A stretch of DNA of 64,000 nt from Henricia sp. BOLD:AAB3569. Its lineage: Eukaryota > Echinodermata > Asteroidea > Spinulosida > Echinasteridae. The stretch spans positions 91,802-155,801 of the forward strand of contig JBBELK010001006.1 in NCBI GenBank assembly GCA_037783545.1, given 5' to 3'. The position numbers and the translations under genes are program-made. Positions 56,908-64,000 of the stretch are shown piece after piece; position 1 is the first letter of the stretch, and the number at the start of each line of letters is the position of its first letter. The notes under the pieces are model-generated. The model was given only the letters and a program-made list of their open reading frames with translations, did not search any database and had not been told where the DNA came from.

Positions 56908-57733
56908 GTACACACCGGCCTACTGTTTACATGATTTGGTGATGTAGCAGCATTGACAATACTTTTTTGATGGTCGTTGTGAAAAAAGATCATCAAAATA
57001 TCCCGTAATTTACTAAAGAAGTGCAAAATTAACAAAAACAGTCAAAAGACGGGTTATACGCTTTACCAGCCGTTGCAACTACGCGCGAGCCTCACGACTT
57101 TGTCACAAAGATTCGCTCTTCTCCTGCTCAGGATATCTCCAATGTTCTGCTCACGATTTCAATGGACAGCCCGGACGACCGTTTTCTTTTGAGGAGTTGG
57201 CATCATGTTTTTTCTTCACGAACGTACACCGAAGCAACACGCCCGTGTACGTGTGTGTGCACTCAGGCTATTTGCCGTGCTGCACGGGGCAAATATCCTA
57301 CACTCCACGGTAGCCTGCCGTACGTAGCACGCTCTCGCTGCCGTTCTCCGGACTCTCGAAACAAACAATTATGTTCGAATTTTCATACCTATGTTCAACT
57401 TTGTTTCATACCTGTATAAATAGTCTCTCTTTTGTCAATTACTTATAAATATTGGAGGAAAATCAGAGTTGAATTTGGTGCAGTTCTGCAGTAACAAACT
57501 TTTATACGGCTGGAAATACAACTACATGTAACTCACAAGACCACGTGACTTTTCGGAACCAGAATTTGGTTCCGAAAAGTCACGTGACCTTGAATTTTTC
57601 AAAAGTGCTCAAAAACGGCCAAATTTGACGGCGTCTTTTCAGGATATATATCTAATTTACTCTCTAAGGCGCTTCAGAATAATGTATGGGTCTATTTCGA
57701 GCCCAAAATAGCCCAACAAAGCCGGTGTGTTCC
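56908..57733. mobile_element. ACACACCGG-end element (reference copy)
   Basis: Ends GGTACACACCGGCC and GCCGGTGTGTTCC are ~12-bp inverted repeats. The interior has TCGCTCTTC, a GTATAAATAG box and an internal palindrome, CACGTGACTTTTCGGAACC with its complement (57,541-57,591). 826 bp and non-coding. It supplies the uninterrupted site for the insertion at 8373-9380. Target duplication is not clear. Confidence 0.7.
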
Positions 57734-58057
57734 ACCACCCAATGTCATGTGCACAACAGGTACATGTATGGATCTACCCATGGAGGAAGTTTTCTTCCTC
57801 CATGATCTACCACTGGTAATCTCAACTTCTCAAGCGTTCATTGCTAAAGCGCATGAAAAAAAAACCCAACTACTTGTTTTAGTGTAGACCCAGTTAAACC
57901 TTGGCAGTATGCAAAAGGTGATGTTTTCAATTCAGTATACTCTAGTGCATACCAAGATTAAAATGACCTTGGGGTAGTGTTTGGGCTATGTTGCAGCAGT
58001 ACCTGGATGAGCTCCTCCATCCAGGTCTCTCTGTACACGTGTACAATGCACACACCA
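57734..58057. other. Unassigned spacer
   Basis: Contains the short inverted pair CATGGAGGAAG / CTTCCTCCATG at about 57,779-57,802. Nothing else is recognised. Confidence 0.35.
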
Positions 58058-58485
58058 GTGTTGTAGTACTCGAGTCCAGGACTCGGACTCGAGTCCGACT
58101 CGACTCACATTTTTCGTGACTCGGACTCGACTCGAGTCACATTGGAAAATGACTTGACTCGGACTCGACCATGATGACTCGGACTCGAACATGGTGACTC
58201 GTGACTCACGAAAAAATATTTATTCACGCGCTTAATGCATGATTCTTGGGAAAAACACCACGATGCGTGATTATATACATGTACCCTGCCCCACTAGGCC
58301 GGCAAGGAGCGCACGAGCACGTCATCATTTCACATAGTGTGTGAACGAAACTATAGCAGATTTAGTTTCATTAACTTTGCGAACAAGTGACTCGTGACTC
58401 GGACTCAAGGAAAGTGACTCGTGACTCGGACTCAAGGCTAATGACTCGAGACTTGGACTCGAAGCTAGTGACTTGACTACAACTC
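58058..58485. mobile_element. GTTGTAGT inverted-repeat element filled with GACTCG words
   Basis: Ends AGTGTTGTAGTACTCGAGTC and GACTTGACTACAACTCT are imperfect inverted repeats. GACTCGGACTCGA words run for 150 bp on the left and recur in the right 100 bp (GTGACTCGTGACTCGGACTC). The ends resemble hAT-type CAGTGTTG termini, but no 8-bp duplication was found. Confidence 0.65.
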
Positions 58486-58559
58486 TAAAGAATATATTTA
58501 TTTATTCTGTGATCTTTTACATGGGGGAAATAAACAAATTCCAACCCTTTAGAGTCTAG

Positions 58560-58648
58560 ACCAGCTCGAAATATCCACGTACAAATATTTTCAGCCAGTT
58601 TCGTTCAGGCGCCTGGGAGTTCATCTATAACAAACGAAAAAGGGCTTA
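58560..58648 (-). repeat. Short dispersed repeat, inverted partner of 46,738
   Basis: See 46,738-46,840: same words in opposite orientation (CCACGTACAAATATTTTCAG, AGGCGCCTGGGAGTT, AAAAAGGGCTTA). Confidence 0.6.
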
Positions 58649-58841
58649 CTGAAATTAGTATAAGGTGCAGGAGATTAAATTTCCGGAGAAGTTCTCTCAA
58701 GGTCACGCGATCCACAAGGTAAATTTTAAGGTCAACGCATAGGTCAACGCAAAGGTCAAGAGGTCATTGTACCACAATGTACTCTGGCCTTAAAAATAAT
58801 GGCAGATTTGAAATTTTTGACTTATCGCCTTTCCAACAATA

Positions 58842-58937
58842 ACAATTGTAGATGAATTTAGAAACACAAGAAAATTGCAATGCCCCGACCCAGATCCTTG
58901 GCATACATGGCCAACTGCTCTACCAACTGAGCTACAT
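58842..58937 (-). repeat. tRNA-derived SINE, copy 2
   Basis: The minus strand has an excellent A box within TAGCTCAGTTGGTAGAGC (58,917-58,934), then AGTTGGCCATGTATGCCAA. The B box is deleted (GGATCTGGGTCGGGGCA instead of GGGTTCGAATCCC as in copy 1). The tail GCAATTTTCTTGTGTTTC matches copy 1. A missing B box and an anticodon loop without U33 rule out a working tRNA. Confidence 0.72.
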
Positions 58938-59249
58938 GTATCTGGGCATCCCTTCGGAGCATCACAACAATCCCTTGCTTGCTAGTGAATGGGTTTAATA
59001 ATTGGCATGGATTTGCTCCCCCTATGGAGGTACATATGTAAGACCTCTCTTCATGATACATGTACAGGTAGGCCATCAGTGTAGCTAAATTGGTCAGCAT
59101 GGATTTGCCCCACTACATTGTTGGAAAAAGAGTGGCAAGCACGAAATTGTCGGGGCATTGGAAACAAACAATTGATACAGGTGCATAAGGACCAAGTACA
59201 TGCTGTATGTATAAAGCCAATTTAAAATTTTGTTTAATGCCGCCAAAAA

Positions 59250-59420
59250 CACCCCGTAAACTGTGGGCCTCGTAGGGGCCACGTACCGGTACATGTAGCT
59301 GCCACATAAAGCGACGGGATAGCCACGTACGTATTCGCCAAGTTAAACCCTCGTAAGGCCACGTAACGCCCACGTAATGCCCACGTAACGCCAACGTAAC
59401 GGCCATGTACACCACATACC
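59250..59420. repeat. Short-period repeat of GCCACGTAACG words
   Basis: Units of ~11-12 bp (CCACGTAACGC and variants), dense at 59,355-59,405, looser on either side. Open frames here are repeat artefacts. Confidence 0.65.
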
Positions 59421-60853
59421 TGCCATGGAAGAACCAAGTGACATGTACTAGGCCCTACTGCCACGTAGTGCCATGTGGGAGCCATGTGTCCTGTAAGAGA
59501 CACAAAAAAGTGTCGTGTAAGGTCACAAAAAAATAAAAAAAGGGGTCCCCAGCGTCTTCCAGTCATTCAGCATCTTTACTTTCAAGAAAGCAACATCACT
59601 ACATGTATGAGAGTACCAAGAAGACAGAATGCAGATCCCCTTAGATAATCCCCGCAATTGCCACATAGTGTTTTATTTTATTTTATTATAAAAATCCTTG
59701 TAGCCCAAACAGGCAAGAAGACACACCGACTCTTAATACTGGATTAAACGCTTGTCATGTGTTTGTACAGTGCAGCGCGTCAGAATGCATGCAAATGAGC
59801 ACAGAGGTTTTACGCGCGCCATACGTGTACGTGATGACGCCCTTTGTCTTCTCCTGAAATATAGAGATCAATGATTATGAGTGTACAATATGAAAGGGCG
59901 GTGCGCTACATGTACCTAAATGTTTCAATGGCGACATGCTTGATTGACATCAGACGTTTGCACACGCGCCTGATGTGTTCCGCGCATAGACGCGGTTCCA
60001 CGGGAAAATCCACTAGCCAACTTCAAGTGTGATATTTGTGCAAGAGGGCTTACTACTGAGGAAAGAAGTTTCGGCATGCGAGCCGATCGTTGTGGCTGCC
60101 ATTCAAAACTTAGGAGTTCTGTAATGTCACAAGTATTCATCTGTCAGTTTATTCATGAGTACTCGTGTGGAAGAATAATGGTAATCGTCCATTAGAAAAT
60201 TTCCCATTTCCATAAGTTTCTATTTCATGGACAATCTTTTGCTGTTTTTATGCTCATCAAACCCATGTGCCATAAAGTAGAGAGTCAGTGCCAATCAGCA
60301 GTCTATCCTGCACCTACGGTGCAATATAATCTTTGTACCGACAAAGTGTTGAATGCTGCCCTCTACTGGTCATCCTGACATTCACTTATGTACTACATCA
60401 GTTGACTTGCTGCCCAGGCCTGTCCAGAAATCTAACTCATTCATAAAATCATAGTGCAGAGAAACATTTCTCTACATCTCGCTTTCATTGAAGAAAACGG
60501 TGCATGCATCATTCTCACCAGGGGGTTGTGGCAATCAAGGATGTGAAGTACACTAGCCCCAATTCCATTTGCCTCTCTGCATACGGTATCTGCCTGCTGG
60601 TAATTAGCCAGGGACTTGGGCTCAGGTGTTTCTCTGGTAGGGGTAATCACATTATAACTGGGATAGATTTTTGCTTGGTACATCATGCCAGACATGTTCT
60701 AAGAGGGCATGCAGTCAGTTTCCAGATTTACATACATGTACATGTAGTCCTGTTTTTATGCACAGTGTGCATACATGCTGTACATGTATCTTCAAAATTT
60801 TGCAGAGTGATTAATTCTTGTGTGAGCAATGATGACCCATTTCCCAATATTAA
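59421..60853. other. Unassigned spacer
   Basis: No gene or bounded repeat recognised in 1.4 kb. TACATGTA words are frequent around 60,730-60,790. Confidence 0.3.
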
Positions 60854-60988
60854 AGGCACATAGGCTCGTCAGCAATGCGCCCACGCCAAATTCGTGCCAC
60901 GAAATACGCAGCTCCATAGCAAAGGCATGGAGCTGCGTATTTCGTGGCACGAATTTGGCACGCGCGAATTTCTGACGAGCCTGTGCCT
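60854..60988. mobile_element. TTAA hairpin element, copy 3
   Basis: Palindrome AGGCACATAGGCTCGTC...GACGAGCCTGTGCCT of 135 bp with TTAA on both sides (60,850-60,853 and 60,989-60,992). Same family as 31,520 and 33,450. Confidence 0.87.
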
Positions 60989-60992
60989 TTAA

Positions 60993-62006
60993 GCTGTTGT
61001 GGCTTTGGCATGAAATTGTACAACTTCATTCTTCAAATTCATTTTTCAGTAGTCGAAATCCGTTTGCGGATTGAACAAAAGCTCATTGCTGCTCATGTGG
61101 TACAGCTAGTTACAAATGGAATTCTATAGAACCCTCAGCATGGAACCTCGTGGTCCAGATCATAAACACTTATTGGCGTGCAATTTCTGGCAATTTATGT
61201 GTCAGGATATCTTTTAAAATATAAGGTGTAAAGGTACAGTAGTTCATAACGTTGGAAAGTTCATAGATCACTTATAAACTTTCAGATACAAAGAATGTTT
61301 CCAGTGGATTCGTCGCATAGCTAACGAAGTGACGAATATGCGGCTTTAAACCCCTCCCTGCTCCGACACCAAAAAATATAATGTAATGCATTTTTGTGTG
61401 TGTCCGCCTGTCCGAAACAAGCTGACATAAACATCTGATGGGCAAAACTCCTCCCTGGTGGCAAAACCCCCTCCTGGAAAAATTCCTGGATCCCCCCCAC
61501 CCCTCCATGGTACATGTAGTTTTGTAATTCTACCACCAAACCACCCTACATGTAGTTTTTAAACAAAATGTCGATTTATTAGGCCTACACATGTGCATCT
61601 GCTCCAACCATACTTGGGAATATCTTGGAAAACAGGTGCATGTTTTATTGTGATGTGAAAGTGTTCCCTTGTTGTTTTCACTTGCATACTTTGATTGTCC
61701 CACCTGCTGGTCTAACCAGGAAACCATGTGTGTGTCGGGGATAAACTGCTGATGAATGTTCAATGTAAAAATCAGCCCAGTAGTACTGCCTGGTGTGTCT
61801 TTAATTGCTAGGACAAGCCTTCAAGTTGGTCTTGGAGTTCATGGGATGACATAGAGTGGCCTTGATCCACCAAGAGTGATTATATAGTGAAATTCATGAA
61901 TATAGCAAACTTTTCTTATATATGCCCATAAAGCTCTTCCTAATTGAAGCTCCTTTTTAGTTTTTACAGTTTAGACAGCTACTCTTCATTGTGTACATAC
62001 ATTGGT
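60993..62006. other. Unassigned spacer
   Basis: Nothing recognised beyond scattered TACATGTA words and a short C-rich stretch near 61,490. Confidence 0.3.
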
Positions 62007-62008
62007 TA

Positions 62009-62154
62009 TAGACTGTATCGAATAGCCGCCATTTCGTAGGGCAGTTTCTTTGTTCCTTGAAGACATGCACGGTTGCACATATTGTGCTTCCATTGTTGAA
62101 CGGTTTGAGTAACAAAAGGTGCCCTACGAAATGGCGGCTATTCGATACGGTCTA
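62009..62154. mobile_element. Small inverted-repeat element with TA flanks
   Basis: TAGACTGTATCGAATAGCCG... and its complement give ~37-bp ends that include GCCGCCATTTCGTAGGGCA, with TA on both sides (62,007-62,008 and 62,155-62,156). A TA duplication suggests Tc1/mariner-type mobilisation. 146 bp. Confidence 0.78.
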
Positions 62155-62200
62155 TACAGTGGTCTATAGCATATGAGGCGTGATAAAATTTAGCCAATGG

Positions 62201-62415
62201 ACCCGGGAGAGCATTCACACTACTGAGGGCAATTAACCTGGAGAATCATATCAAGGTTGCCTTTAACCCGGAGATTGGAGGTTTACCCATCTCGCTAGTA
62301 GGGTTAGAAATTACTTGGGTCAAGTAGGGTTTTGAGGCAGTAAACCTGGAGAGATTAGTGTAGCGTGAATGCTCCAAATTACCCAGGTTATCTCAGGGTT
62401 AAATTGTTCGTTTAA
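62201..62415. mobile_element. Fragment of a CATTCACAC / AACCCGG element
   Basis: GAGCATTCACACTAC on the left and GTAGCGTGAATGCTC on the right are inverted. Between and beyond them are TTAACCTGGAGA, TTTAACCCGGAGA, AAACCTGGAGAG and ACCCAGGTTATCTCAGGG. The true ends are uncertain. Confidence 0.5.
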
Positions 62416-62542
62416 CGGCATCATGGGGCGACTTTAGACATATAACTAAAGAAAAGTAGAAAAAAACAAAACAAGTTTTATTGTCCTGATTGGTGCACTC
62501 GGGCACTACATTGGTGTATAAACCACAAGGAAAAATCACTTA

Positions 62543-62965
62543 AGGCGTGTTTCTATTGAGACCCATTTACCGGATAAAAGATGGAAAATGTGCTCAGTAG
62601 AAACAGGTCTTATCCACTATTTTCCGGTAAATGGTGGGAAGAATTTTCCCAGGTAATTTTCCTTCTCAGGAAAGGAAAATGCCGGGGAATTTATCTGGTA
62701 AGCGCCAATAGAAACATGCACCGTTCCGCCCAAGTGCGCATACAGGAGAGAAACGTAAAATGTGACTGCACAATGACTGATCTAATGCATGCGACTGACC
62801 CCTGCATGTGACCTTTATCCAGGAAAACACACAAAGCATGAGGATGGTCAGCAAGCTCTGATATTTTGCGGATAGAGAGCCTCAGTAGAAACTTCACGTT
62901 ACCTGTTATTTACTGGTAAACTCATTTACCGGAAAAATTTGGGGTTAATCAAAAGAAACACGCTA
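62543..62965. mobile_element. GGCGTGTTTCTATTGAG element
   Basis: Ends AGGCGTGTTTCTATTGAG and CAAAAGAAACACGC. CAGTAGAAAC or CAATAGAAAC recurs at about 62,604, 62,707 and 62,883. The second word recurs as TTTACCGGATAA, TTTTCCGGTAAAT, TTATCTGGTAAG and CATTTACCGGAAAA. No clear target duplication and no ORF of its own. Confidence 0.7.
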
Positions 62966-63113
62966 TTTGACCAGATCTAGAGGCCCGAGCGGAAGCCATA
63001 AAGGACTCAGAGAAACAGAGTGTGAATCTTTCTGTTTGTATGTGACTTTATTTGATAATTCCTTAAAGGATCCACTGTAAATGCATGGTGATTTCATCAA
63101 CTTCATGTTGTAG

Positions 63114-63376
63114 GAAACCATACACCTCATCAGATCTTGGACATCCTGCTGGGCGGCTGTCTAGAGACCATGGCATTTGTTGGTAATTTGTCACTCAAGT
63201 CACAAATTCCTGCCAAGGAATCCTGGTGGTTCAATTTGGCATGCACCTTGCTGCCAGACTTGTTTGTGCTTTTCAATTCATGCGGACAACCCCCCTACCC
63301 CCCTCCCCCTTCTATAACACATACTTCATCCACCTGTGCTGCTCTCACATTTCTGAAGGCTGGTGGGCATACCTGA
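63114..63376 (+). CDS. Candidate downstream exon of an unidentified host gene
   Basis: Preceded by an acceptor (AACTTCATGTTGTAG|GA). It opens in the phase needed to follow the donor at 41,545: one base from the upstream exon plus GA gives an Arg codon. The translation HTPHQILDILLGGCLETMAF is followed by VGNLSLKSQIPAKESWWFN and LACTLLPDLFVLFNSCG, which looks like a genuine alpha-helical segment with an amphipathic pattern. After a Pro-rich stretch from a C-rich run at 63,288 the frame ends at TGA (63,374-63,376). It may be the last exon, or a donor may lie before the C-rich run. I do not recognise the family, and the link to the 41-kb exon rests on phase and strand only. Confidence 0.38.
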
Positions 63377-64000
63377 CATGCTGAAAATTCCTCAGCTCCA
63401 AGGAGCTGAACTGAAACTACCAACTTCGGCAACATTAATATTTATCTTCCAATGTAGTTAATAAGAAAGTGAATTGATAGATGCAACATATGGTACAGCA
63501 TCCTATTCTAGTACATCTACATGTAGTACACTCATCAAGTACATTGTATACACATAAATTTGCAGATAAAAATGGAAATGGTATTAGGGTATTTCCATAA
63601 AAACAGGAGACAAAGTGTGACATTTAGATGTATTCGTAAAAATGGCTTTTACCAGTAACAAAATTATTTAAAGAAATTTCGGTGCAATTTCTAAACGGTT
63701 AGACATGTCTTGGTATAATAGTCTTAAACTTATTTAAGAAAATTGTTTCACGACGGGGCACTCCAAGGCATTTTTCAACTCTTTCGATTACATTTCACGT
63801 CTTTTTGACCAGTTTCGTTCTGGAAAAGGTAGTTGCTGGTTTTACCCAGCTGTAGAACCTATAGCTGTAGACTTTATCGATTCAAATTACATTATGAGCA
63901 AAACTTTTCACATTTTGAGCAAAGGTTTCAAATGTCACACTTGCATTTGCAAGATCGCACTAGTTTATTGAATAGTTTTCTTTATGTTTTGGGTAGTATC
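63377..64000. other. Unassigned end of window
   Basis: AT-rich sequence with no recognised feature. It could be 3' UTR or intron of the candidate gene. Confidence 0.3.

Noticed and set aside
58842-58937. Functional tRNA gene
   Set aside because: Good A box but deleted B box, no U33 in the anticodon loop, and a SINE tail shared with 33,130-33,262.
59113-59566. Overlapping minus-strand frames of 100-110 residues
   Set aside because: Their repeated Arg-Gly-Val-Thr content comes from the CCACGTAACG repeat; no conserved motif.

Overview
The window looks like transposon-saturated nuclear DNA of an animal, most likely a marine invertebrate deuterostome (echinoderm, hemichordate or cephalochordate). 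The reasons are long non-coding tracts, AT-rich spacers with the palindromic words TACATGTA and TAGGCCTA everywhere, a metazoan-type Ty3/Gypsy element, a CR1/Jockey-like LINE, tRNA-derived SINEs and many short inverted-repeat elements. No rRNA, bacterial operon or CRISPR array is present. The clade is inferred from composition only.

Layout. 1-6.5 kb: dispersed repeats and three related satellite arrays (two of 53 bp, one of 31 bp). 6.5-9.6 kb: a partial TTAA-site element, a long C tract, and an 826-bp-type element (ACACACCGG ends) split by a Harbinger-like element that carries a coding-looking ORF. 10.27-21.24 kb: one Ty3/Gypsy LTR retrotransposon with both LTRs, a tRNA-Ser primer binding site, gag, protease, partial RNase H and integrase. 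Its reverse transcriptase is missing and a 3.7-kb foldback element sits in its place. 21.5-24.1 kb: paired inverted-repeat elements. 27.9-28.6 kb: a GC-rich element. 29.45-32.4 kb: a decayed LINE split by a TTAA hairpin element. 33-39.8 kb: SINE, hairpin and TTAA elements, a tandem duplication, and a 2.4-kb element hosting a complete TTAA element. 41.2-41.6 kb: the best host coding exon. 42-62.9 kb: a dense series of inverted-repeat elements, including a four-deep nest at 53.2-55.7 kb. 63.1-63.4 kb: a second candidate exon.

How it fits together. Candidate exons at 41,263-41,545 and 63,114-63,376 are phase-compatible and on the same strand, so the 21.6 kb between them may be one intron filled by mobile DNA. 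Nearly everything else recognisable is mobile or repetitive. The relative order of several insertions can be read directly, because uninterrupted copies of the host repeats lie elsewhere in the window.

The most unusual pattern is a group of short inverted-repeat elements. In several of them a terminal word of the type GTTTCCAC or TTTCACAC recurs inside the element in both orientations, mixed with a second word near CCCGGGTTAA. The best preserved have 3-bp target duplications. Boundaries and repeat counts were read by eye.
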